A DNA stretch of 64,000 nucleotides, taken from the NCBI RefSeq assembly GCF_001684975.1, contig NZ_MAYH01000045.1, positions 372,001 through 436,000 of the forward strand, given 5' to 3'. A program made the translations under genes and the position numbers. Positions 52,534-62,377 of the stretch are shown here, piece by piece. Source of the stretch: Chryseobacterium artocarpi. Its GTDB lineage: Bacteria; Bacteroidota; Bacteroidia; Flavobacteriales; Weeksellaceae. How positions within the stretch are numbered: position 1 is the first letter of the stretch; every line of letters starts with the position of its first letter. The notes under the pieces are model-generated. The model did not search any database and had not been told where the DNA came from. It saw only the letters and a program-made list of their open reading frames with translations.

Positions 52534-53523
52534 TTATACTAAGTTGTTTGCTACAAGGTATTCTGCAATTTGTACAGCGTTGGTTGCGGCTCCTTTCCTT
52601 AGGTTGTCTGCTACAATCCAGAGATTAAGCGTTTTCGGCTGTGAAAGGTCTCGTCTTATTCTTCCTACGAAAACTTCGTCTTTTCCTTCGGAATACAGAG
52701 GCATCGGGTAGTGGTTGTTTTTAACGTCATCCATTACTACGACTCCTGGTGTTTCAGATAAAATTTTTCTTACTTCATCCAGTTCAAATTCATTTTCAAA
52801 CTCGATGTTTACACTTTCTGAGTGACCTCCCTGTACCGGAACTCTTACTGCAGTTGCTGTTAAATTGAATGTATCATCTCCTAAGATTTTCTTAGGCTCT
52901 TTCATCAGTTTAATTTCTTCTTTAGTATAATCATCATCAGCGAATACATCACAATGAGGTAATGCATTCTTGAAGATCTGATATGGATATACTTTTTCAG
53001 TTTCATTTCCACTGATTTCACCATTTAGCTGATCTACGGCAGCTTTTCCTGTACCTGTTACAGATTGGTAAGTAGAAACAATTACTCTTTTTAAATCATA
53101 CTTTTTGTTCAAAGGTCCTAAAACCATTACCAACTGAATGGTAGAACAGTTCGGATTTGCAATGATCTTGTCTTCTTTAGTCAATACATCTGCATTGATT
53201 TCAGGAACAACCAATTTTTTATCTGGGTCCATTCTCCATGCTGAAGAGTTATCGATTACCGTTACTCCTGCTTCTGCAAATAGAGGTGCAAATTCAAGAG
53301 ATGTAGAACCGCCCGCAGAGAAAATCGCAATATCCGGTTTGGCAGCTATAGCGTCTTTCATGCTTACGATCGTAAATTCCTTCTGTTTATACTTCACCTT
53401 TTTACCTACAGATTTTTCGGATGCTACCGGAATTAATTCTGTTACAGGGAAGTTTCTCTCCTCCAAAACTTTAAGCATAACTTGTCCAACCATTCCTGTT
53501 GAACCTACTACAGCTACTTTCAT
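52534..53523 (-). CDS. asd: Aspartate-semialdehyde dehydrogenase
   Basis: 329 aa, normal length. NADP-binding VVGSTGMVGQVML at the N-terminus, catalytic Cys in NPNCSTIQLVMVLGPL, YQSVTGTGKAAVDQL, and the active-site His in VPVQGGHSESV. Reduces aspartyl phosphate to aspartate semialdehyde for lysine/diaminopimelate, threonine and methionine. Transcribed on its own, with a terminator before the CDF gene. Confidence 0.96.
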   Translation of the reverse strand: MKVAVVGSTGMVGQVMLKVLEERNFPVTELIPVASEKSVGKKVKYKQKEFTIVSMKDAIAAKPDIAIFSAGGSTSLEFAPLFAEAGVTVIDNSSAWRMDPDKKLVVPEINADVLTKEDKIIANPNCSTIQLVMVLGPLNKKYDLKRVIVSTYQSVTGTGKAAVDQLNGEISGNETEKVYPYQIFKNALPHCDVFADDDYTKEEIKLMKEPKKILGDDTFNLTATAVRVPVQGGHSESVNIEFENEFELDEVRKILSETPGVVVMDDVKNNHYPMPLYSEGKDEVFVGRIRRDLSQPKTLNLWIVADNLRKGAATNAVQIAEYLVANNLV

Positions 53524-53590
53524 TGATTTAATTAAAAATTTAAGATTAAACTATTTATAAATTATAACGCATATAATTTCTTTGTTTGTT

Positions 53591-54028
53591 TTAAGCTCCA
53601 AAGACTCTTGTCCAAGGGAAAGCGAATGCAAATAAACCTACTGCAATCAATCCCATGATCACAACTCCGATAGAGATGGTATCGTTTGATTTTACTTTTT
53701 TGTTAACGATAGTCATTAATACTGCTGCAATAAGCATAGAGAATGGGTGTTCAACATATTGGAATCTTGCATAGGCATCGCTCATTAATGTTCCGGAAGC
53801 CAAAGCTGCCTTCACACCAGGTGAAACAAATAATAAGAAAAGTCCTGCTAGAAATTGAACGTGAAAGAAAATCATTGTGAAAAGTGTAGTTTTCTTTAAA
53901 AACTTGTTCACTTTTCCACTGAAACCAAACATGGTTGCTAAAAGTGCAATGATAAATAATGTCACTAAAAGTAATTCCAGATATCCGAATCCTTTGTGGG
54001 CATTAAGTAAAATCTTGTAAAAATCCAT
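53591..54028 (-). CDS. Four-helix membrane protein, possibly cytochrome b-like
   Basis: 145 aa, four hydrophobic segments (about 15-35, 45-70, 90-108, 115-138). His residues at the helix ends (NAHKGFGYLELL, IFFHVQFLAG, VEHPFSML) could hold heme, but that is a guess. Conserved in Flavobacteriia without known role. It has its own promoter and lies 67 bases upstream of asd. Confidence 0.7.
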   Translation of the reverse strand: MDFYKILLNAHKGFGYLELLLVTLFIIALLATMFGFSGKVNKFLKKTTLFTMIFFHVQFLAGLFLLFVSPGVKAALASGTLMSDAYARFQYVEHPFSMLIAAVLMTIVNKKVKSNDTISIGVVIMGLIAVGLFAFAFPWTRVFGA

Positions 54029-54047
54029 AATCTATTTTTTTTATAGA

Positions 54048-54055
54048 CAAAGATA
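54048..54055 (-). promoter_or_regulatory. -7 box (TATCTTTG) of the four-helix membrane protein gene
   Basis: TATCTTTG on the minus strand, 19 bases before the ATG. Directly follows the terminator of the upstream TonB gene, so the TTG in the stem loop (54071-54073) could be its -33 element only if the spacer is 15 bases. Confidence 0.6.
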
Positions 54056-54082
54056 ACAAAAATCCCGGCTCAAAGCCGGGAT
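54056..54082 (-). terminator. Terminator after the 856-residue TonB receptor gene
   Basis: Perfect 9-bp stem AATCCCGGCT / AGCCGGGATT (54061-54070 and 54073-54082) with T run on the minus strand; overlaps the next gene's promoter region. Confidence 0.85.
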
Positions 54083-54112
54083 TCATATTTATAAAATCTA
54101 ATATTGTGATAA

Positions 54113-56683
54113 TTAGAAGTTGAATGATAGAGTTGCAGTCCAAGTTCTACCGAATCCGAAGAATACCTGGTTAGTTTGGCTAACTCCTTTATAATTACCT
54201 GCTGCTTGATAAGCTGCATATTCTTTAGCAAGACCTGCAACAGTTCCACCTTTGATTTCAGCATATTCCTGAGCTGAAAGGTTAGCGTGAGTATTTGTAT
54301 TTGACTCAGCAATGTATGTTGTATCAAATAAGTTATAAACGTTACCTCTGATCGTGAAATACTGTTTGCTGTTTAGGTTGATTCTATATGATAGACCTAA
54401 ATCAAATAGGTTGTAGCTTGGTAATTCTAATGTTCCTTTTTGAGCTGCAGCTTGAGTTCTGAAGTTGAACGCATCTAAGCTCGCATATAGGTTGTTCGTA
54501 TTTCTCCAAGTAGCATCGAAGCTTAGGTTTCTAACAGGTTTTACTGTTACTCCTAAAGCAGCTGTCATCTGTGCAGCATCACCTACTTTTACTTTATCTA
54601 AGTATAATGTAGCTTCGTTACTTGTACTTCCTGGGAAGTTAAGAGGTTGGTTTGTACTGTCTTCAAAAAGAGTTGCATTAGCATTTCCTTTATAGTACCA
54701 ATCTCCTACAGAGAACATACCATTGATGGTTAATACCTTATTAAGAGTATAGTTAGCATCTACTTCTACTCCCATGTGAACCTCATTCAGTCCGTTCATT
54801 TCTACATAAGCAGTTTTACCTGCAACAACATCTCTTAGGTTAGATTTTCTAAGGTATCTATCATCCCAAGTTGTTCTGTATATGTTAACGTTAGCATTGA
54901 AGTTTGCAGATCTGAATCCATATCCTAATTCTACACCGAAGATTTTTTCGTTTGTAAGATCCGGAGATACGATGTTCTCGTTACTTCTGTATACTGCATT
55001 GAAGAATGGTTGTTTCTCATAGTATCCAACATTTCCGAAAACGTTGTGCTGCTCGTTGATGTTATAGTTAACACCTGCTTTAACGTTGTATCCGAAAAGA
55101 TTTTTGAAACCAGTTTTAGTATTCATGATTTCTCCTCTCTTAGAAGTTGAAACTCCGTCAATAATGAAGTTGTCAATTCTTTGGAATCCTTGGTTAGATA
55201 CTGACCCTTGAATAAATGCTGAGATTTTATCATTAGTATATTCGAACTGTCCGAAAGCTCCGTACCAAAGTACTTCACCATCGTTACTATATCCGATTCT
55301 ATTGCTCATAGGATCAATTTTTCCTCCAAATGGGTTCCAGCTAGCTTCTGGTTTAGATACTGCTGTTACCAAGTTAGGTGGAATATTTTTATTGTTTTTA
55401 TCAATATATCCGCTTGCTCCTAATAAGTCAGTTGCTACCTGATAGTGGTATCCATAGTAATATCTTGCATCAACACCCGCAGAGAACTTAAAGTTATCAT
55501 TGATAGTGTGGTTGAAGCTTGAAATTAAACCAAACCAGTTGTGTGAATTGATAGATGCGTTTCTGATAAGTACTCCTTTATCTGGTGTAGAAGCTTGGTT
55601 AGCTGCAAATACATTATCAAAATTATATAATCCAGTATTCTGATCTCTGAAAGTACTTAAGCTCTTTCCGTTAGCAGTACCGGTAGTGTTTGTTCCTCCA
55701 CCTCTACCAAAAGAACCATATAATACAGTGTTAAGTTTTGACTTCTCACTCATTGTCCAGTCCCAGTTTAATGACATTACTGGCTTGTGGTAATAGTTTA
55801 CTCTTGCAGAATATTGTCTTCCGTTCAGATAACCCCAGTCTGAGTTATATTTTCTGTCCGGAGTTCCATCATGATCTGGATTGTATTTAATATAATCGGA
55901 AATAGCGATTGCGTATGATCTTTGGTTGTGCCATTGTGGAGCTCCAGTAATTGTAAACTGAAAGTCATGGTTACCTCCTGGCTTTTTGTATCCTACTGCG
56001 AAATAGTAGTTGTATCCTTCAAATTTAGTTCCGTCTGCGTACATAGAACCTGCAGTTCTAGACATTAAGAATGAAGAAGACCATCCTTTTTCAGATTTTC
56101 CTGTATTGTAAGCGAAAAGAGATTTTACATAGTCATTGTTACCAACTCCTAGAGAAACAACTCCGCCTTGCTTTTTGTCAGCTGCTCTTGTAATGATATT
56201 TACAGTACCACCCACAGAAGCAATTGCTAATTTGGATGATCCAAGACCTCTTTGTACCTGCATTGCAGAAGTTACATCAGATAATCCTGCCCAGTTTGAC
56301 CAGTAAACTGATCCTCCTTCCATATCGTTTACAGGCATACCGTTTACCATTACGGCAATATTGTTTTGGCTAAATCCTCTAATATTCAGTTTAGAGTCAC
56401 CAAAACCACCTCCACTTTTAGTAGCATAAACGGATGGTGTTGTGTTTAGGATCTCAGGGAATTCCTGGTTACCTAATCTTTCAACAATTTGTGCTTCTTT
56501 AATCGTTGAAACTGCTACTGGAGTTTTTCTATCTTTAGCGATATCTGCAACACCAGTTAATACAACTTGTTCAATATCATTGGACTTAATTTTTGTAGAG
56601 TCCTGAACTTGTTGAGCATAATAGACACTAGCTGTAGATAAAGTAATTACTGCAGTTAGCATCGATTTGTTGATTAATTTCAT
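54113..56683 (-). CDS. TonB-dependent receptor, no carboxypeptidase-like domain
   Basis: 856 aa outer-membrane protein. Signal peptide 1-24 (VYYAQ), then directly the plug (about 35-165: NDIEQVVLTGVADIAK, TPVAVSTI, SKLNIRGFSQNNIAVMVNGMPVNDMEGGSVYWSNW), then the beta-barrel ending TWTATLSFNF. The plug with NGMPVNDMEGG and QVQRGLGSSKLAIASVGGTVNI is a well-conserved flavobacterial receptor form, possibly for siderophores or oligosaccharides; the substrate is unknown. No SusD or lipoprotein partner nearby. Confidence 0.92.
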   Translation of the reverse strand: MKLINKSMLTAVITLSTASVYYAQQVQDSTKIKSNDIEQVVLTGVADIAKDRKTPVAVSTIKEAQIVERLGNQEFPEILNTTPSVYATKSGGGFGDSKLNIRGFSQNNIAVMVNGMPVNDMEGGSVYWSNWAGLSDVTSAMQVQRGLGSSKLAIASVGGTVNIITRAADKKQGGVVSLGVGNNDYVKSLFAYNTGKSEKGWSSSFLMSRTAGSMYADGTKFEGYNYYFAVGYKKPGGNHDFQFTITGAPQWHNQRSYAIAISDYIKYNPDHDGTPDRKYNSDWGYLNGRQYSARVNYYHKPVMSLNWDWTMSEKSKLNTVLYGSFGRGGGTNTTGTANGKSLSTFRDQNTGLYNFDNVFAANQASTPDKGVLIRNASINSHNWFGLISSFNHTINDNFKFSAGVDARYYYGYHYQVATDLLGASGYIDKNNKNIPPNLVTAVSKPEASWNPFGGKIDPMSNRIGYSNDGEVLWYGAFGQFEYTNDKISAFIQGSVSNQGFQRIDNFIIDGVSTSKRGEIMNTKTGFKNLFGYNVKAGVNYNINEQHNVFGNVGYYEKQPFFNAVYRSNENIVSPDLTNEKIFGVELGYGFRSANFNANVNIYRTTWDDRYLRKSNLRDVVAGKTAYVEMNGLNEVHMGVEVDANYTLNKVLTINGMFSVGDWYYKGNANATLFEDSTNQPLNFPGSTSNEATLYLDKVKVGDAAQMTAALGVTVKPVRNLSFDATWRNTNNLYASLDAFNFRTQAAAQKGTLELPSYNLFDLGLSYRINLNSKQYFTIRGNVYNLFDTTYIAESNTNTHANLSAQEYAEIKGGTVAGLAKEYAAYQAAGNYKGVSQTNQVFFGFGRTWTATLSFNF

Positions 56684-56724
56684 AATCGTTAGTAATAATT
56701 AGATTTAATTTTCTGCAAAATTCG

Positions 56725-56754
56725 CAAAATTAAATTTAACTATTATTAACTCAA
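56725..56754 (-). promoter_or_regulatory. Promoter of the 856-residue TonB receptor gene
   Basis: On the minus strand TTG (56752-56754), 19-base spacer, TAATTTTG (56725-56732), 41 bases before the ATG. Confidence 0.65.
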
Positions 56755-56891
56755 TGTTAATTTTTAATCAGTCTTAATAATATCAAGTATCTGATTCTCA
56801 ATATTGTAAATAAAAATTGAATTTTTGTATGAAAAAAGTCATGTTATTGAATTTTTAATAAAATAGGACTGTTTTTGTTAAAAATACAACG

Positions 56892-57752
56892 CTATTTCAC
56901 TGCTTTGAGACTCAAATCAATATTCTCAGCCGAGTGTGTAAGGGCTCCTACAGATATATATGTAACCCCTGTGGTAGCAATTTCCTTAATCATATCACGG
57001 GTAATTCCACCTGATGCTTCGGACTCACATGAACCATTGATCATCTTTACAGCCTGCTTCATTGTTTTAACATCCATGTTATCAAGCATGATTCTGTCAA
57101 CTTTTGCATTGATTGCTTCCTGTACTTCTTCCAGATTTCTTGTTTCAACCTCGATTTTTAACTTTTTCTTGGTCTTTTTAACATATTCCTTTGCCATTTT
57201 TACGGCATTCGTAATGCTTCCGTTGTAATCAATATGATTATCTTTAAGCATGATCATATCATAAAGACCGTATCTGTGATTGGTTCCGCCACCTATTGCA
57301 ACTGCCCATTTTTCACATATTCTAAAATTCGGAGTTGTTTTTCTTGTATCTAAAAGTTTGGTTTTTGTTCCTACCAATCTTGAATCCCAATCGTGAGTAA
57401 GCGTTGCGATCCCGCTCATTCTTTGCATGCAGTTAAGAACAAGCCTTTCTGTAGATAAAATCGATCTTGCACTTCCTGTTACGATAAAAGCGATGTCTCC
57501 CACTTTTGCTGCCTCACCATCTTTGATAAATGTTTCAACCTTTAGATTCTTGTCAAAGGTTTTGAAAATGATCTCAGCCAATTCTACTCCTGCAAGGATA
57601 CAATCATGTTTTACCAAGAGTTTTGCACTTTGCTCCAGCTCTTTTGGAATAGTAGAAAGTGTAGAATGATCACCATCCTGAATATCCTCTTCTAAGGCAT
57701 TATTTATAAATGTCTTTAATGCTTTATCGGTAACGTAGCTTGGTTTTTTCAT
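56892..57752 (-). CDS. nadC: Nicotinate-nucleotide pyrophosphorylase (carboxylating)
   Basis: 286 aa, normal length. Quinolinate phosphoribosyltransferase motifs: LNCMQRMSGIATLTH, LLDTRKTTPNFRICEKWAVAIGGGTNHRYGLYDMIMLKDNHI, EVETRNLEEVQEAI and IMLDNMD, then EASGGITRDMI. Converts quinolinate to nicotinate mononucleotide in NAD synthesis. Starts 13 bases after nadB. nadA is not in the window. Confidence 0.95.
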   Translation of the reverse strand: MKKPSYVTDKALKTFINNALEEDIQDGDHSTLSTIPKELEQSAKLLVKHDCILAGVELAEIIFKTFDKNLKVETFIKDGEAAKVGDIAFIVTGSARSILSTERLVLNCMQRMSGIATLTHDWDSRLVGTKTKLLDTRKTTPNFRICEKWAVAIGGGTNHRYGLYDMIMLKDNHIDYNGSITNAVKMAKEYVKKTKKKLKIEVETRNLEEVQEAINAKVDRIMLDNMDVKTMKQAVKMINGSCESEASGGITRDMIKEIATTGVTYISVGALTHSAENIDLSLKAVK

Positions 57753-57765
57753 TATAATATGTTTT

Positions 57766-59337
57766 TTAGGCTAGATCTTTATTGTAAAATGCTCCCTTAT
57801 TTTCTGTCATTTCCATAGATTGGGTAATGATAAGGTGAGCAACGGTAGTTAAGTTTCTTAATTCAGATAATTGTGGTGAAAGAATAGAGTAGTGATAGAT
57901 TTCATCTACGGCAGCTGCGATTTCCTGATGTTTCTGTAGTGCCATATTCAGACGTCTGTTGCTTCTTACAATTCCTACCAGATCACTCATCATTTCCTGA
58001 AGCTGCTTTCTCAGGTAGCTGACAATTACCATTTCATCCATGATTTTCATTCCTTCTTCATTCCATTCCGGAACGGCTTTAAGGTCATCGAAGTTGAAAT
58101 GATTTTCATTTAAGAGGTTAACGGTTTTCATCGCAGCATTATGTCCGAATACCAACCCTTCAAGAAGAGAGTTTGAAGCAAGTCTGTTGGCTCCGTGTAA
58201 TCCTGAATTGGTGCATTCTCCTACAGCAAAAAGATTTCTGATGGAAGACTGTCCGTCTCTGTCTACTTCAATTCCTCCCATAAGGTAGTGGCATGCCGGA
58301 ACTACAGGGATTAATTGTGTGAAAGGATCAATTCCTTCATCCTTACATTTTTTATAAATGTTAGGGAAATGTTCTAAAAATCTTTCTTGGCTCATCTCAC
58401 GGCAATCCAAACCTACATATTCATCTCCTGAAATCTTCATTTCATTATCGATGGCTCTTGCTACAATATCCCTTGAAGCAAGCTCTTCACGCTCATCATA
58501 CTTTTGCATGAATTTTTCGCCTCTTTTGGTTCTCAGTTTTGCTCCGTCACCTCGTACTGCTTCAGAAATTAGGAAAAGCATTCCGTCAATCTTGTTGTAT
58601 AGAGCGGTAGGGTGGAACTGGTAATACTGCATATTGGAAACTTTACCTTTTGCACGTGCTACGAAAGCAATTCCGTCTCCGGTAGCAATAGTAGGATTGG
58701 TAGTGTTTTTATAGACATGTCCGGCTCCTCCTGTAGCGACCAGTGTTATTTTAGAGGTGATTTTTTTGATTATTTTGGATTTCTCATCCAGAATATAAGC
58801 GCCATAGCAGTGTATGTCTCCTTCATTAAGCTCTTTTCCGGGAACGTGGTGCTGAGTAATGATATCAATTACGTAATGATGATCAAGGATTTCAATATTG
58901 GGGCTGTTGTTGGCTGTCTCAAGTAATGCTCTTTCGATTTCGAATCCAGTGATATCTTTATGATGTACGATTCTGTTTTCTGTATGACCTCCTTCTCTTC
59001 CTAAGGCAAATTTGCCATTCTTCATATCGAATTGTGCGCCCCATTCTACAATTTCATTGAATCTTGCGGGGGCTTCTTTCACCACCATTTCTACAACATT
59101 GCGTTTGTTTTCCCCATCTCCGGCACGCATGGTGTCTTCAATGTGTTTTTCAAAGTTGTCTTTCTGAAAATCTGTAACTACAGCAAGTCCTCCTTGCGCA
59201 TACTTAGTATTACTTTCGTCTTCATCAGATTTGGTTACAATAATGATTTTGGCATCAGGGAGCTGTTCAGAAACTTTAATGGCATAGGAAAGTCCGGAAA
59301 TCCCGGAACCAATTACTAATACATCCGCTTTTATCAT
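57766..59337 (-). CDS. nadB: L-aspartate oxidase
   Basis: 523 aa, normal length. FAD-binding VLVIGSGISGLSYAIKV at the N-terminus, KYAQGGLAVV, EGGHTENRIVHHKD, ATGGAGHVYKNTTNP, CHYLMGGIEVDRDGQ, and LFAVGECTNSGLHGANRLASNSLLEG. Oxidises aspartate to iminoaspartate, the first step of NAD synthesis. Followed closely by nadC and preceded by a nitroreductase gene 30 bases upstream, one operon. Confidence 0.95.
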   Translation of the reverse strand: MIKADVLVIGSGISGLSYAIKVSEQLPDAKIIIVTKSDEDESNTKYAQGGLAVVTDFQKDNFEKHIEDTMRAGDGENKRNVVEMVVKEAPARFNEIVEWGAQFDMKNGKFALGREGGHTENRIVHHKDITGFEIERALLETANNSPNIEILDHHYVIDIITQHHVPGKELNEGDIHCYGAYILDEKSKIIKKITSKITLVATGGAGHVYKNTTNPTIATGDGIAFVARAKGKVSNMQYYQFHPTALYNKIDGMLFLISEAVRGDGAKLRTKRGEKFMQKYDEREELASRDIVARAIDNEMKISGDEYVGLDCREMSQERFLEHFPNIYKKCKDEGIDPFTQLIPVVPACHYLMGGIEVDRDGQSSIRNLFAVGECTNSGLHGANRLASNSLLEGLVFGHNAAMKTVNLLNENHFNFDDLKAVPEWNEEGMKIMDEMVIVSYLRKQLQEMMSDLVGIVRSNRRLNMALQKHQEIAAAVDEIYHYSILSPQLSELRNLTTVAHLIITQSMEMTENKGAFYNKDLA

Positions 59338-59367
59338 ATGCTGGCTTTAGGTACAATCATTTAAATA

Positions 59368-59994
59368 TTAAATAAATTTAAACAATTTTTCGTTTGGTTT
59401 TCTTACTTTTTTCATGTGCTGGAAGTGATCTTCCTCAGAACGGTAGCCTAAAGCGAGGGTGACGGTTACTTTTTCTGTCTCTGAGTTTATGTTCAGAATT
59501 TCTTCTATCAGGTCCTGGCGGAAACCTTCCATGGGGCAAGAGTCAATATTTTCAATAGCGGCGGCATACATAAGATTTGCCAATACTATATAAGACTGTT
59601 TTTCTGCCCAGTTGAAGATTTCATCCTGTGTTTTTTGATTAATATGCTGGCTGATACTATTTTTGAATGGATCAAGCTGTTCAAGAGAAATTTCTCTTAC
59701 CTCGGAAATGTGATTGAAATAGCCACGGATATAGCTTTCTTCAATCGTTTTTTTTGAAATAATGACAACAAGGTGAGAACAGGTGGAAATTTGTGATGGA
59801 TTATAAAAAGCAGGAATTAATTTCTGTTTCATTTCCTCACTTTCTACAATGATGATCTTATAAGGCTGAAGTCCCAAAGAACTTGCAGACAACTTTCCTG
59901 ACTCAAGAATGTTGTGAAGTGTTTCCTGAGGAATGATCTGATTATTAAATTTTTTTACAGAGTATCTTCTGCTTAAAGCCTCCAAATAGTTCAT
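59368..59994 (-). CDS. Nitroreductase-family NAD(P)H-dependent oxidoreductase
   Basis: 208 aa flavoprotein. The N-terminal EALSRRYSVKKFNN (FMN phosphate), LSASSLGLQPYKIIIV, and the C-terminal SCPMEGFRQDLIEEIL and VTLALGYRSEEDHF are typical of the NfsB-like branch. Reduces quinones or nitro compounds; the substrate is not known. First gene of the nad operon here; a FMN enzyme in front of nadB may be chance. Confidence 0.88.
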   Translation of the reverse strand: MNYLEALSRRYSVKKFNNQIIPQETLHNILESGKLSASSLGLQPYKIIIVESEEMKQKLIPAFYNPSQISTCSHLVVIISKKTIEESYIRGYFNHISEVREISLEQLDPFKNSISQHINQKTQDEIFNWAEKQSYIVLANLMYAAAIENIDSCPMEGFRQDLIEEILNINSETEKVTVTLALGYRSEEDHFQHMKKVRKPNEKLFKFI

Positions 59995-59998
59995 TGTA

Positions 59999-60006
59999 CA
60001 AATTTA
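59999..60006 (-). promoter_or_regulatory. -7 box (TAAATTTG) of the nitroreductase-nadBC operon
   Basis: TAAATTTG on the minus strand, only 4 bases before the ATG at 59994; a leaderless transcript is predicted. No -33 element clear. Confidence 0.5.
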
Positions 60007-60062
60007 AGAATTGAATATGAATAAAGAGTCTTTTAAATGAAATATATCCTCTCAATGAATAC

Positions 60063-60090
60063 AAAAAATCACCCCGAATAGCGGAGTGAT
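60063..60090 (-). terminator. Terminator after the lectin-type T9SS gene
   Basis: ATCAC(C)CCG / CGG(A)GTGAT-type stem (60068-60090) with six A on the left, so T on the minus strand. Confidence 0.75.
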
Positions 60091-60115
60091 CTTTATAATA
60101 TGAATGAAAATGTGA

Positions 60116-62377
60116 TTAATCTCTGTTTTTAACAATTATCCAGCCTGAAAATTTTACAGGAGTGCTGTTTTTGTTGTTTTCATTCCATGAAACGGAGTAC
60201 CAGTAATTTCCGGTAGGAACTCTTCTTCCGTTTGCGGTTCCGTCCCATCTGTACTTGTTGTCTTTATTTGCCTGGTAAATCTGAACGCCATATCTGTCAT
60301 AAATATTTACCTCAAGACCTTTCTTGACTGCTAATGCAGAATAATCGATGGAATCATTGATACCATCATCATTAGGGGTAATTACGTTTACAAGATTAGG
60401 TACAGTAATGTTGACTTCAACAGGCTGACAGTTGTAGCTGTCTTTTACATATATCTTTGCTTCTCCTCTTACTACATTAGTAAAAGTATTAGAGTCCTGC
60501 CAAAGTACATTATCTATTGAGTATTGGTAAGGTGGTGTTCCTCCTTTTACATATACTGTAACAGTGCTTCCTGAAATATCAATACTTGAAACTACGGGAT
60601 TTTCTGATGCATAAACAGTAACGGTTTGTACTACGGAACATTCTCTGGTTTTTAATTTTACCCAATAGCTTCCAACGCCTACATTGGTGATTTTCTGAGT
60701 TGTTGCACCGGTACTCCATTCGTAAGCATTAAATCCAGGTCCGGCATCTAGTGTTGTTTTGCTTTCCATACAAATTATTTGATCCTTCAGAACCTGGGAA
60801 TAGGTGGGAGGAATTACTGTCAAAGTAATTTTAGCAATAGAATAACAGCCGGTTGAATTGCTGGTAACTTTTACATATACTACACCACTTGGCGCTATAT
60901 AAGTCGTGGAATTGGATATTTCATTAGTTCCGTCGATAGCGTCGGTTAAAGAAGGGTAATATTTTTTTGTAGTCCCATTCATTAAAGTAACGCTTGCTGA
61001 GGAAAGATTAAAAAGAGCAGTAGATGGATTAGTTTCTATAAAGCAAGATGATATTGGGACATTGTTTACAGTAACTTCAGGGTGAAGTTTTAATGTGACT
61101 TTTGCGGTACTTACACATCCTTGGGCGGTGGTCACTTTTACATATATTGTAGCGGGACCTGATGCGTAGGCAAAAGGATTGGTGATTTGGTTTGTTCCGG
61201 CATTCAAATCATATAATGTTGGATAGAATTCTTTAGTTACTCCTGTTAATGTGGTTACATCAGCAGCATCGAGATCAAAAGTTGCTGTCCCTGCATTGTT
61301 GTTATTACATCCCGTAAGAGTTGCATCGGTTGCGGCAAATGGGGTAGGGGTGAGTTGTATAATTCCATCACCATTATCACAAAGGGTAGATGTGGGGTCT
61401 TTTATGACAACCTTGATTGTTGTGTTTCCTGTGTATTGAAAGCTTGATGGATTGGCAATTGGAACAGGATCACCTAATATATAGTAAGTGAAAATATAGT
61501 TCCCGGGATTATTTACAAATTGTGAATTATAAGAAGTAAGATCTACGGTACCATGTCCTGTAGCCGGATTTGTACATACGAACGGACTGACGGTGTTGTT
61601 TAAAATAGGCACTTTATCTACAAATACTTTAGCATTTTTAATAGAGTGTCTGGCGCTGGCTCCTCCTGTTGCTGCTGAGAATCCAAAATATCCTTGAGTC
61701 ATTCCCGCCGCATTACCTGAAGGAGCAAAAGACTGATCAACGATAAGGGTGCCATCTATTTTGATCTTAATAATCCAGTTGGTAGGATTACTAAGGTCTG
61801 TCTCTCCGTTTACTTCTACGTGTCTGTAAGTATTTCCTACAAAAGGAATGGTCGCATTAAGATCCGGAGAGTGGAATGTGCTTCCGGCAGTATTGTTAAA
61901 CTCAATATTATTTCCTGCAGTATTATTTGTTCCATATAAAAGATGAACTTTACTCATCTGACCTTCAGTGGTATTGTTGAAGATGTCAAAACCTACCATC
62001 AGTCCGGAAGCATTAGCAGGAATTCCTAATCCTCCTCCTGATACGAAGCCTGTAGGAGGGTTAGCAAGATACCAGAATGTGAATCCGTCTCCTCTTCCAA
62101 ATTGAGTAGTTCCGTTTCCGTCAATTCTAAAATCGAATTCTACTTTCCACTTATCGCAATAGCTCAAAGTAATTGGAGTAGATAACTTAATGGCTCCGTA
62201 TCGGCTTGTCTGATCAGTAGTAAGCCTTATGAAATCATTATCTACAACAGCATCTGAAACAAGATCCCAGCCTGTAGTACTGACTGGATTTCCAGTAAGT
62301 TGGTAAGTTTGTGAAAATGATTTTCCAGGAAGGCAAAATAAAATAGCCAATAAAAAAAAGAGTATATTTTTTTTCAT
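60116..62377 (-). CDS. T9SS type B surface protein with L-type lectin domain
   Basis: 753 aa. Signal peptide 1-22. Residues about 24-255 form an L-type lectin-like beta-sandwich (GRGDGFTFWYLANPP, GLMVGFDIFNNT, HVEVNGETDLSNPTNWIIKIKIDG). Two repeated modules of about 85 residues follow (FNLDAADVTTLTGVTKEFYP and FNLSSASVTLMNGTTKKYYP), then a SprB-like segment with PPYQYSIDNVLWQDSNTFTNV. The C-terminal gliding-motility-associated type B sorting domain has ITPNDDGINDSIDY, NIYDRYGVQIYQ and WDGTANGRRVPTGNYWY. Probably a surface adhesin exported by T9SS. Paralogous to the next gene. Confidence 0.88.
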   Translation of the reverse strand: MKKNILFFLLAILFCLPGKSFSQTYQLTGNPVSTTGWDLVSDAVVDNDFIRLTTDQTSRYGAIKLSTPITLSYCDKWKVEFDFRIDGNGTTQFGRGDGFTFWYLANPPTGFVSGGGLGIPANASGLMVGFDIFNNTTEGQMSKVHLLYGTNNTAGNNIEFNNTAGSTFHSPDLNATIPFVGNTYRHVEVNGETDLSNPTNWIIKIKIDGTLIVDQSFAPSGNAAGMTQGYFGFSAATGGASARHSIKNAKVFVDKVPILNNTVSPFVCTNPATGHGTVDLTSYNSQFVNNPGNYIFTYYILGDPVPIANPSSFQYTGNTTIKVVIKDPTSTLCDNGDGIIQLTPTPFAATDATLTGCNNNNAGTATFDLDAADVTTLTGVTKEFYPTLYDLNAGTNQITNPFAYASGPATIYVKVTTAQGCVSTAKVTLKLHPEVTVNNVPISSCFIETNPSTALFNLSSASVTLMNGTTKKYYPSLTDAIDGTNEISNSTTYIAPSGVVYVKVTSNSTGCYSIAKITLTVIPPTYSQVLKDQIICMESKTTLDAGPGFNAYEWSTGATTQKITNVGVGSYWVKLKTRECSVVQTVTVYASENPVVSSIDISGSTVTVYVKGGTPPYQYSIDNVLWQDSNTFTNVVRGEAKIYVKDSYNCQPVEVNITVPNLVNVITPNDDGINDSIDYSALAVKKGLEVNIYDRYGVQIYQANKDNKYRWDGTANGRRVPTGNYWYSVSWNENNKNSTPVKFSGWIIVKNRD

